From the NCBI GenBank assembly GCA_023433465.1, contig JAEZCR010000126.1, positions 1 through 64,000 of the forward strand: a DNA stretch of 64,000 nt. The letters are read 5' to 3'. This document shows, piece by piece, positions 44,269 to 51,649 of this stretch. Source of the DNA: Pseudomonadota bacterium (GTDB lineage Bacteria > Pseudomonadota > Gammaproteobacteria > Steroidobacterales > Steroidobacteraceae). A program made the position numbers and the translations under genes. Under the pieces are notes generated by a model that made no database searches, had not been told where the DNA came from, and saw nothing but the letters and a program-made list of their open reading frames with translations. Positions within the stretch are counted from its first letter, which is position 1, and each line of letters begins with the position of its first letter.

Positions 44269-44373
44269 TCAATGCCCGACCTTTGCGACACTCTCGGCGT
44301 GGCGCGCGGCCTCGTCGATCACCTCCGCGACAACCTTGGGCTGCGTCATGAACAACGCGTGACTCGCTTTCGT
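44269..44373 (-). pseudogene. Alpha/beta-hydrolase C-terminal fragment
   Basis: The peptide TKASHALFMTQPKVVAEVIDEAA, followed by a stop a few residues later, is the typical end of an alpha/beta hydrolase, with the catalytic His in SHALF. Sequence upstream on this strand is not hydrolase-like, so the gene has lost everything before this point. Confidence 0.5.
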
Positions 44374-44375
44374 GA

Positions 44376-44459
44376 TGTTCGCTGAAGTCGGTGCAGTACG
44401 ACGGGAAGGGTGTGGCGACGGGGCTGTTCTACAGCGGGACGTTCGTGCGACAAGGGTAG
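44376..44459 (+). pseudogene. Short C-terminal remnant of an unknown protein
   Basis: From an upstream stop to a TAG, the plus strand reads LKSVQYDGKGVATGLFYSGTFVRQG. The periodicity and clean end look like a true protein tail, but it is only 27 residues, so chance is possible. Confidence 0.25.
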
Positions 44460-44568
44460 TCAGGCGGGCATTGTCATCGTTGCACTGCGCAATCCACTGC
44501 GACGGCGAGTCGAGCATTGCAAGAGGATCGATTTCCGGTAGATTGGTCGCTGCTCGGCGCCGCGCAAG

Positions 44569-44712
44569 TCGAATAAGAACCGAGGACTGATGACGGTCGA
44601 GGTTCTCATCGGCATCGAGAACATGCTGCGCGAGCGCCTGAAAGCCGGACCCAATTTCGTGCTGGCGGATTACTTCGATTTCGTGGCTGGCACGAGCAAC
44701 GGCTTTGCCTGA
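44569..44712 (+). pseudogene. Patatin-like phospholipase N-terminal fragment
   Basis: The reading frame gives NRGLMTVEVLIGIENMLRER and then FVLADYFDFVAGTSNG before a stop. In patatins these are the helix after the GGGxRG oxyanion loop and the nucleophile elbow (GTSTG). Here the glycine loop is degraded to NKNRG, the elbow has Asn after the Ser, and a stop follows at once. The closest functional relatives include phospholipase effectors of defence systems (CapV-like), so the remnant may be a lost part of the adjacent cluster. Confidence 0.6.
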
Positions 44713-44739
44713 TCAGCATCGGACGCAAGGGATTTCTAC

Positions 44740-46023
44740 ATGACCACCAGCGATGGCAATGACAAGAAGACCTGCTTCGTAGTCATGGGCTTCGGGAAGA
44801 AGACGGATTTTCAATCGAGCCCGCAACGTGTGCTCGACCTGAACCGCACCTTCGAAGACATCATCGAGCCCGCGGTGAAGGAATGCAGTCTCGAGTGCAT
44901 CCGCGCCGACAAGGTGATTCATTCGACCTTCATCGACAAGCCGATGTACGAGCAGCTGCTCGCCGCCGACATCGTCATCGCCGATCTATCGACTTCCAAC
45001 GCCAACGCCATCTATGAACTCGGCGTGCGTCACGCGCTGCGCCCGTACACGACGATCGTGATCGCCGAGAACGGGTTCGCCTTTCCCTTCGACCTGAATC
45101 ACGTGAGCATTCTGAAGTACCAGCACCTCGGCGAAGAGATCGGCTATCGCGAGGTCTTGCGGGTAAAAGACGAATTGAAGAAGAAGATTGGCGCGCTTCT
45201 CGACAAGCAGGAGATCGACAGTCCGGTGTATCTGTTTCTGCCAAGCCTGCAATCGAGGAACACCAGGTCACTCGCATCACCCCCACCCGCGGCAGCGCCC
45301 ACAGCCCCGCGCCAGGACGATCAGAGCTTCGCGGAACTCATGCAGGCCATGCGCGTGAACCTCAGCCAGGCCAAGAGGCTGGCGAGCACGCCCGCGGACT
45401 GGCTCAACGTCGTGGACGTCGCGAATAGATTGATGAAGCTTCAGCCGAATGATCCTTACATCGTCCAGCAGCTCGCTCTGGCGACTTACAAATCGAAGCA
45501 CCCGGACGCCATCCAGGCACTGCAGAAGGCCAGGGACATTCTCGACGTGCTTGGCCCATACACCTCGAGCGACGCGGAAACTGTCGGCTTGTGCGGCGCG
45601 ATTCACAAACGTCTGTGGGAGCTGCGCAAGGATCCAACCGATCTGGGTCTTGCCGTCAGGGCCTACGCGCGTGGCTACTTCATCAAGGACGACTACTACA
45701 ACGGAATCAATTTCGCCTTTCTACTCAACGTGCGTGCCTCGATTTCGCAGGGCGATGACGCGGTCGCGGATCGCGTGATCGCGCGCCGCACGCGTGCCGA
45801 AGTGCTTGCGTTGTGCGACACCGCTCTCGCGAGTGACACCATCGGGGCGGATGACAAGTTTTGGGTGAACGCCACCAAGGTCGAGGCGCTATTGGGAATC
45901 GGCCGGAAATCCGAGGCGGATGCGCTACTCGAGAAGCTGGTCAACGGCCACCCGGCGCCGGCACCCTGGATGATCGAATCGATGAACTCGCAGCTCGACA
46001 AACTCGCGTCGCTGGATCCCTGA
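44740..46023 (+). CDS. TIR/deoxyribosyltransferase-like domain fused to a TRAFs-binding/TPR-like region
   Basis: This is a 427-residue cytoplasmic protein. Residues 8-165 form a Rossmann-like domain, with TCFVVMGFGKK at the start, ADIVIADLSTSNANAIYELGVRHAL in the middle (Glu93 in the place of the catalytic Glu of TIR/nucleoside deoxyribosyltransferase relatives) and a helical finish. A Pro/Ala linker (PPPAAAPTAPRQ) leads to an all-helical region 195-427 with LAVRAYARGYFIKDDYYNGINFAFLLNVRAS, characteristic of the TRAFs-binding (MAP3K-type) domain found in bacterial conflict proteins. AAGG precedes the ATG. Likely hydrolyses a nucleotide or NAD or senses one; no direct evidence. Neighbours are two more TIR-type genes. 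Confidence 0.75.
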   Translation: MTTSDGNDKKTCFVVMGFGKKTDFQSSPQRVLDLNRTFEDIIEPAVKECSLECIRADKVIHSTFIDKPMYEQLLAADIVIADLSTSNANAIYELGVRHALRPYTTIVIAENGFAFPFDLNHVSILKYQHLGEEIGYREVLRVKDELKKKIGALLDKQEIDSPVYLFLPSLQSRNTRSLASPPPAAAPTAPRQDDQSFAELMQAMRVNLSQAKRLASTPADWLNVVDVANRLMKLQPNDPYIVQQLALATYKSKHPDAIQALQKARDILDVLGPYTSSDAETVGLCGAIHKRLWELRKDPTDLGLAVRAYARGYFIKDDYYNGINFAFLLNVRASISQGDDAVADRVIARRTRAEVLALCDTALASDTIGADDKFWVNATKVEALLGIGRKSEADALLEKLVNGHPAPAPWMIESMNSQLDKLASLDP

Positions 46024-46039
46024 GAGGCGGGCGTATTGC

Positions 46040-46459
46040 TCAGCCCCGGGACCTCGAAGTAGCTGGCGCATACATCCGGCGAAACGCGGCGCGTGACACC
46101 GCATATGAATCGCGGCCATCTCGATGATTGCTCACCAGGTAGTCGCCGCGCTTGTAGCGCGTATGCCCTTCTTTAGTAGCGACCTTTCCGGTCGTCTTTG
46201 CTTCTTTAGCCCAAACAGGTGTCTTCTTGAGATACACACCGGGACTCAGTCGCCGATACGTCCGTCTGAAGGACCTGTCATCGACGGTGTAGACGTCGCC
46301 ATCGTTGTCCACTAGCCAGTCACCACGTTTGGCGCGCTGGAGGCCTCCCCATTTCCGATACTTGAAGCCCTCGGTATCGACGGCGAGCTGCACCGCAAGT
46401 ACAAATTGGCTCGGGCGCTTGCGGTATCGGCGAGGTTTGTCGTCAGAGGTCTTGGTCAT
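46040..46459 (-). CDS. Tandem PGDYG-like protein
   Basis: This 139-residue basic protein contains two related units: FKYRKWGGLQRAKRGDWLVDNDGDVYTVDDRSFRRTYR-type (first, near residues 35-72) and HTRYKRGDYLVSNHRDGRDSYAVSRAAFRRMY (second). The RGDW/RGDY turn followed by a strand and an F-x-x-x-Y helix fits the PGDYG domain, of unknown role. The start at 46459 is chosen because the 76 residues before it (up to 46687) lack any such pattern and overlap the neighbouring gene. It is convergent with the TIR/TRAF gene, 16 bases apart. Confidence 0.6.
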   Translation of the reverse strand: MTKTSDDKPRRYRKRPSQFVLAVQLAVDTEGFKYRKWGGLQRAKRGDWLVDNDGDVYTVDDRSFRRTYRRLSPGVYLKKTPVWAKEAKTTGKVATKEGHTRYKRGDYLVSNHRDGRDSYAVSRAAFRRMYAPATSRSRG

Positions 46460-46628
46460 GCAAACTCTCGCTGATTCAGAACAAGGATGTGATGCCCGCG
46501 CCGGGCGTATCAGCTCGTGGATTATCGTATTTCCGGAAACCGCGAGCGCGTAGGCCTCGTCCGGATTCGATCCGGGATTTTGACTACGATCGCGCGCAAC
46601 CCGCCCTTCCATCTTGCTCGAATTCGAT

Positions 46629-47813
46629 TCACGGATCACTCGCGCAACGAAATCCGATGTCGTCATCGCGCGTATACGGAACCGCAAACCACCGTGCCGT
46701 GGCGCTCAGCCGCGAAGCGGGGTCATACCGGCCGTTACCGCGGATCACGCGCTTCTCGCCGGAATCCGGGCCGCGCGGGTTGTAGACATCATCGGACGTG
46801 AAACTCTCCGCGTACCAATCGGCAACCCATTCCGAAGCATTGCCGACGAGATCCTCCACACCGTAAGGGCTCTTGCCTGCCGGATGTGTGCCCACCGGCG
46901 CGAGCGCGCCTTCGTACGGTCCCGGTGCGCCGTTTTCGTAGTTAGCCAGTTCCTGGCTGGGCGGAGCCGTGCCCCATGGGAACGGTCTCTCGTCGGTGCC
47001 ACGCGCGGCTTTTTCCCATTCCGCCTCGGTAGGCAGGCGCTTCCCGGCCCAGCGGCAGTACGCGTTGGCCTCGTTCCAGCTCACGCCGATGACGGGCATT
47101 TCATCGCCGTCCTTGCCCGGAACCTGGTCCCAGTAGTCAGGTACCTTTTCAGAACCGATGCTCTCGAGGTACTTCCGGAAGCGCGCGGTCGTCGTCTCGA
47201 ACTGGTCCATGTAGAACGCCTCGACGAACAGCTGCCGCTTTGGCGTGATCTCGTCGTCACCCATCGTGAACTTTCCGGCCGGTACGAGTACGGCCGGTGC
47301 GCCGTCGTTGCCGATGCGTGTCGTCGATTCGCCTCGTCCCCAGAAGAAGAACCAGGTCGCCGCGGCGACTGCCACGCCCGTCATGGGAACAAGCACGCGC
47401 AGCTTCTTCCGGCGACGGTCTCGCTCGATCCGGTCGACCGCACTGGCGACTTCGGCCGGCACGTTCCCCGGGGTCTCGAGGAAGGTGACCGAGCGTAGAT
47501 AGGGCGGCAGCTCCTCCGCTTTCACTCGCTGGAGCAGTACTGGAAGCACGCGGCCGCCGGGCTTCGGCCACGCGCGTTCCGCAATCGAGATCTCGGTGAG
47601 CGTATAACTTCCCGCGTCGAGCGTGTGCGGGCTCAGCAGAAAGATCACCAGGTCGGACTTCTCTATGCCTTTCCGGATGCGCGCGTGGAATTCCTCTCCG
47701 GGAGGCAGGTCCGTGCGGTCGAAGAACACGTCGTGCCCGTCACCTTCGAGCGCCAGGCGGATCGCATCCGCGGTGGCGCGATCCTCCGACGCGTAGCTCA
47801 GAAAAATCCTCAT
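46629..47813 (-). CDS. TIR domain - membrane helix - FGE-sulfatase-like fusion
   Basis: The 394-residue protein has an N-terminal TIR domain (MRIFLSYASEDRATADAIRLAL, DLVIFLLSPHTLDAGSYTLTEI) with Glu74 in the position of the NAD-hydrolysing Glu of active TIRs. After RRRKK comes one membrane helix (about 138-158), and then an FGE/SUMF1-type domain (LVPAGKFTMGDDE, VIGVSWNEANAYCRWAGKRLPTEAEWEKAARG, GNASEWVADW, IGFRCASDP). By the positive-inside rule the TIR is cytoplasmic and the FGE domain periplasmic. The copper-site cysteines of true FGE are absent (RGNGRYDPASRLSATARW in that region), so the domain is probably a binding module. Confidence 0.85.
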   Translation of the reverse strand: MRIFLSYASEDRATADAIRLALEGDGHDVFFDRTDLPPGEEFHARIRKGIEKSDLVIFLLSPHTLDAGSYTLTEISIAERAWPKPGGRVLPVLLQRVKAEELPPYLRSVTFLETPGNVPAEVASAVDRIERDRRRKKLRVLVPMTGVAVAAATWFFFWGRGESTTRIGNDGAPAVLVPAGKFTMGDDEITPKRQLFVEAFYMDQFETTTARFRKYLESIGSEKVPDYWDQVPGKDGDEMPVIGVSWNEANAYCRWAGKRLPTEAEWEKAARGTDERPFPWGTAPPSQELANYENGAPGPYEGALAPVGTHPAGKSPYGVEDLVGNASEWVADWYAESFTSDDVYNPRGPDSGEKRVIRGNGRYDPASRLSATARWFAVPYTRDDDIGFRCASDP

Positions 47814-48058
47814 GCTGTTCTACTGCCCTGCAGCCTCTTGTATCAACTTGCCCATGGCGCACCTGGCGAGGTGGTGGATACAGCGGGAAACTACAACCGC
47901 GGCAGCCCAACGACAACCACCTTCTCGGGCTGCAGATAGCTAGTGGGCCGACGTGAGTGCAGGTTTGCGGCGCGACGCACAATGACCCCGGCCACCTCGC
48001 ACTTTCCATTGGTGAATTGGCCGCGCAGCCACTAACATCACGCGCGTGAGGTGAGTTC

Positions 48059-49156
48059 ATGCAGATCAAGAAAATCTTCCTTGCTTCTTCCGAAGAGCTG
48101 AAGGAAGACCGCCGCGCCTTCGAATTGATGCTGGCCCGGCTCAACAGGGACTGGCGCCAGCGCGACGTCAATTTCGACCTGGTCGTGTGGGAGAACTTCA
48201 TCGACGCGATGTCGAAAGAGGGCCTGCAGAAGGAGTACAACAAGGCCATCGAGGAATGCGACATCTTCGTGATGATGTTCTTCACGAAGGTAGGTCGATA
48301 CACGCTCGAAGAATTCGAAACCGCCTTCGCCGACCTGAAAACCGGCAAGGGCCCACTCATCTACACGTTCTTCCGCAATGATGTGTTGATGACCGGCGAG
48401 CTCGACGAGCAGGTCAAGAGCCTGCTCGATTTCAAGGCGCGGCTGCGCGCGTTGAATCATTACCCCACGATGTACCGCAATTCCGAGGACCTGCAGTGGC
48501 AATTCTCGCGACAGCTCGAGAAGCTGTACGCCGGTGACGGCGCGGCCACCTTCGAGATTTCCGACAGCACTCCGCAATGGCGTATCGGCGAAGTCGCGCT
48601 CTCGTTGGCGAACCGCCAGCTCCACGGTGACGTCGGGGCGGCAGGTATCGACGTGAATCGTATGACCAATGCGATCCAGCGTTCGAGCCTTTCGGTGCGA
48701 TACGCCATCATGAGCATGGCGCAGACGCTGCGGCGCGAGACCTGGTATGGCGACAAGTACCGGATGGAACGCACGATCCCGGTGTTCATGGCATTGATCC
48801 AGGCCGTGCCCAATTGGCATGACCCATACGGTCAACTGGGCTACGCGCTCAAGGACAAGCTGGAACCAGACTGGAAGGGCGCACTGTCCAACCTCGAAAA
48901 GGCGATCCAGCTGCGTGGCTCGGACGTCGCGAGTGGGTACTACTACTCGTACTGCAAGGCGCTATGCCTGATCAAGCTCGATGAGAATTTCGCGAGGCGC
49001 GAACCCGCGGATGCCAGGGCTCGCGCCACGATCGTGGCGGCGCTCAAGGTAGCCGCCAGAGACCTCGCGGATGATTGGGAACCAAGTCTGGGCAATGCGG
49101 ACGCGGCGGACATCAAGGCCTGGCTTGCGCTCAACGGCTCACCGCGGATTCGTTAG
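48059..49156 (+). CDS. TIR-like (DUF4062-type) protein with a helical repeat C-terminus
   Basis: The 365-residue protein begins IKKIFLASSEELKEDRRAFELML, continues LVVWENFIDAMSKEGLQKEYNKAIEECDIFVMMFFTKVGRYTLEEFETAF and ends its first domain near 155 (DLQWQFSRQLEKLY). This is the TIR-like N-terminal domain often joined to STAND ATPases or repeats; Glu84/85/87 in EEFE are catalytic candidates. Residues 175-365 are helical with TPR-like character (LSNLEKAIQLRGSDVASGYYYSYCKALCLIKLDE). GAGGTGA precedes the ATG. Divergent from the TIR-FGE gene over a 245-base gap. Confidence 0.75.
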   Translation: MQIKKIFLASSEELKEDRRAFELMLARLNRDWRQRDVNFDLVVWENFIDAMSKEGLQKEYNKAIEECDIFVMMFFTKVGRYTLEEFETAFADLKTGKGPLIYTFFRNDVLMTGELDEQVKSLLDFKARLRALNHYPTMYRNSEDLQWQFSRQLEKLYAGDGAATFEISDSTPQWRIGEVALSLANRQLHGDVGAAGIDVNRMTNAIQRSSLSVRYAIMSMAQTLRRETWYGDKYRMERTIPVFMALIQAVPNWHDPYGQLGYALKDKLEPDWKGALSNLEKAIQLRGSDVASGYYYSYCKALCLIKLDENFARREPADARARATIVAALKVAARDLADDWEPSLGNADAADIKAWLALNGSPRIR

Positions 49157-49192
49157 GAAGTCCGCAGCGCGGCCGCTACCCAATGCGCGCTC

Positions 49193-50119
49193 CTATTCGC
49201 CCGGCCGCTTTCGAAAGTACATGACGCCGCGTTCGTAATCGATCGCCATCTCGCGCGATCGGACCAGCACATCCATGCCGATGAGCAGCGTCGGCTCATC
49301 CTGAAGTCCCCAGAAGTCGAAGATGTGGAAGTTGCCGACGAAGGCGTTCACGCCGTCGACCCTGGTCTGGCCGAGGCGCAGGGTCGGCGCCCAGACACTC
49401 TGCTCGAGCACGACGGGACGCCCGAAGGTGAAGGCGCGATCGCCGTGGTACTCGATCGTTCGCGCGGCGATGCCGCGCAACGCGTCGCGAAATCGCTCGT
49501 TGGCGAGCGAGGTATCGGAGCCGGTGTCGATCAGCACGTTGACGCGCACGCCCATGATCTCGCCCGGCGCCAGCAGCAGCGAGCCGAAGCGGATGTCCGC
49601 GGACACGCTCTGCCACCCCTGCATCGACAGCTGCGCGGCATCCTCGTAGATAGCCACGCATTGTCTGGTGAAATCGATGTGCAGCAGCCGCCCCGCCATG
49701 CCGTCGACGCCGAGCAGTCCCTGCTCTCCGTCCAGCATGGGACCGTCGAGCACCGGCGTATCTCCGCGCGAAAGATGCAGGGCGCCGAACGAGAGCGAGT
49801 CGACATTGACCAACGTGGCGGATTCCGCGCCATCGATCGAATGAACGACGCCTTCGCCGGTCGGCTCGAGGCCGAGACGCGCGGCGAGCGAACGCGAGAG
49901 CACCGAGCGATTGGCGCCCGTGTCGATGATGAAGCGGAACGGCCCCTGGCCGTTGATGCTGACCATCGCCACGGCGCGCCCCGCCGTATCCTTGCGCGTG
50001 GCGCCTGTGGCGCTCGCGGCATCGGAGGCGAGCGGCTCGCATGCATGCGACGGCGAGATCATCGATGCCGCACCCGCGACTAACATGCTTGCGGACACGA
50101 GCCGGATGATGCGCGCCAT
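49193..50119 (-). CDS. Double retropepsin-like aspartic protease, exported
   Basis: The 308-residue protein has a signal peptide (RLVSASMLVAGAASMISPSHA) and two aspartic protease units in one chain: FRFIIDTGANRSVLS at about 62-76 and VNVLIDTGSDTSLAN near 190, each with a DTG motif. Viral and most bacterial retropepsins need dimerisation; here one polypeptide can supply both aspartates, as in pepsin. A GTAGATAG word is at 49646. Substrate unknown. Confidence 0.8.
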   Translation of the reverse strand: MARIIRLVSASMLVAGAASMISPSHACEPLASDAASATGATRKDTAGRAVAMVSINGQGPFRFIIDTGANRSVLSRSLAARLGLEPTGEGVVHSIDGAESATLVNVDSLSFGALHLSRGDTPVLDGPMLDGEQGLLGVDGMAGRLLHIDFTRQCVAIYEDAAQLSMQGWQSVSADIRFGSLLLAPGEIMGVRVNVLIDTGSDTSLANERFRDALRGIAARTIEYHGDRAFTFGRPVVLEQSVWAPTLRLGQTRVDGVNAFVGNFHIFDFWGLQDEPTLLIGMDVLVRSREMAIDYERGVMYFRKRPGE

Positions 50120-50188
50120 GGGCGCACTATGCGCCGCCGCGCATACGCCCTCAAGCGAGGGACTTCGTATCCCGGGAACGGGACACGC

Positions 50189-51502
50189 TCAGGCGCGTGT
50201 CATGTCGTAACGCCGCAAACGCACGGCGCCCAGCGCGAGCAGGAGCAGTAGCAAGGCGGGATCGAGCGATCCACCACCCCCTCCGCCACTGCCTCCGCCC
50301 CCTCCCCCATCTCCGGAAGGCGGAGCCGGAGGCGCGGGTGGTGGCGGCGTGGTCGCGGGAAGCGCCACCACGCACGAGTAACTGTCCATCACCTCGTTGA
50401 TCTCATCGAGACTGCATTGCGAGAAGGTGTCGATAGACGTCGTGGTGAGCGTCGGCGTCATGATGTATTCGCCCTGCGGCGTGGACGCGCATCGATCCTC
50501 GCCATCATGCGGGGCGCCGAACACGTGGCCGATCTCGTGCGCGGTGATCAAACTATCGAGCGCCGCGCTGATGTGAGCCATGGCGAGGCTTGCCCCGTAA
50601 CGCGGACTGCAGAGCGCCAGCACGTACGCTATGCCCGCGCCGTCGCCGTCGAGCTTGCGCCCCGTGAAAAGGTGCGTGAGGCCGGTGGCGGAAAGCGACG
50701 ATCTCTGTCGACGCAATTGCCCCAACTCCTCGAGCAAGTCGTTCGAGTCGGTCGTTTCGGACAGGCTCGACGTGTGTTCGCCACCGATATCCACCGATAC
50801 GACTCGCAACTCCACCCCGAGCTGCGAACTGAAGATTCCGTCTACGTTGTTGAGCCGGACGAGAATCGCATCGCGCGCCTGCGATTCGCTCGGATAACGA
50901 TCCCGGTAGTCCTGATCCCCGAGGACCGAGATGTCCACCCGTTCAGTGGCTACGCCTGCCACCTGCACGGCGCGTGTTCGTGCGCGCAGCTCACCGACCA
51001 GGGCGCCATACGCTTCGGCCGCGTCACGGGGCTTCTCCACCGCATCGTCGGCAAGCGAGATGCCGCGCTCCAGCACCGCGTCCGATAGTTTGAACATCAC
51101 CGTGCCGGCCGCGCCGAAGTTGACCCCTTCCGGCGCCGCATCGACGACGTACATTTCATTGCCGTCCCAGATCAGGCCGCGTGGCAGGCCGTCCTGAACG
51201 CTGATGCGCACCCAGGAGCCCGGCGCTCCTTCGATGGTCCCCGCGTAGAGCTGCAAGGAACTGCCGGCGGCAACCTGTGCGAGACGTGGATTGGGTGCGA
51301 GTTGGAGTCGAAAGCCGCGATCGAACGCGGTGAAGTCGAGGGTCGCGATGCCGCTCTTCGAGGCGCGAGTCAGTGTGGGCCGCAGGTCCTCGGCATGTTG
51401 CGGCACGAGCCCGTCGGCCGCGAAAGTCGTCGTCCATGCCGAGACCGCGAGCAGAAGTGCCGTGCAGCAGCCGAATGAAACCCTGAAATTCGTTCTTCGC
51501 AT
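50189..51502 (-). CDS. Reprolysin-like metalloprotease with a GlyGly-CTERM-type tail
   Basis: This 437-residue protein has a leader (FGCCTALLLAVSAWTTTFAAD), a propeptide-like first third and an M12B/adamalysin zinc site in LITAHEIGHVFGAPHDGEDRC (HExxHxxGxxHD). The C-terminus has a Pro/Gly linker, a run of Gly and Ser, a helix (LDPALLLLLLALGAV) and RLRRYD, the layout of GlyGly-CTERM sorting signals processed by rhombosortase. ATG at 51502 is chosen over a GTG three codons earlier. Confidence 0.85.
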   Translation of the reverse strand: MRRTNFRVSFGCCTALLLAVSAWTTTFAADGLVPQHAEDLRPTLTRASKSGIATLDFTAFDRGFRLQLAPNPRLAQVAAGSSLQLYAGTIEGAPGSWVRISVQDGLPRGLIWDGNEMYVVDAAPEGVNFGAAGTVMFKLSDAVLERGISLADDAVEKPRDAAEAYGALVGELRARTRAVQVAGVATERVDISVLGDQDYRDRYPSESQARDAILVRLNNVDGIFSSQLGVELRVVSVDIGGEHTSSLSETTDSNDLLEELGQLRRQRSSLSATGLTHLFTGRKLDGDGAGIAYVLALCSPRYGASLAMAHISAALDSLITAHEIGHVFGAPHDGEDRCASTPQGEYIMTPTLTTTSIDTFSQCSLDEINEVMDSYSCVVALPATTPPPPAPPAPPSGDGGGGGGSGGGGGGSLDPALLLLLLALGAVRLRRYDMTRA

Positions 51503-51548
51503 CGTTTGCACGATGCGACGCGTGGGTACGGCGCGGTAAGTAGGAATC

Positions 51549-51567
51549 GCCCGCAGTCACTGCGGGC
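51549..51567. terminator. Short perfect hairpin after the lipase-like gene
   Basis: GCCCGCAGT and ACTGCGGGC are perfect 9-bp arms with a single-base centre. It lies downstream of the minus-strand gene ending at 51650 and just ahead of the protease start, so it may end one transcript or regulate the next. Confidence 0.4.
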
Positions 51568-51649
51568 AGATGCTGACGTCCGACGACTTATTGCGTTCGC
51601 AGTCCCCGAAAACAGACATGTGCCGCAGCGCGCACCGCGGCATCGGTCA

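Larger units (their letters stand above)
44128..44739. other. Gene-poor stretch holding remnants
   Basis: Between the trio and the TIR/TRAF-type gene, 612 bases contain no intact gene. Three pieces of decayed coding sequence are seen (separate entries), in mixed orientation. Base composition is patchier than in the flanks. No transposase, terminal repeat or tRNA target was found, so the cause of the rearrangement is not visible. Confidence 0.6.
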
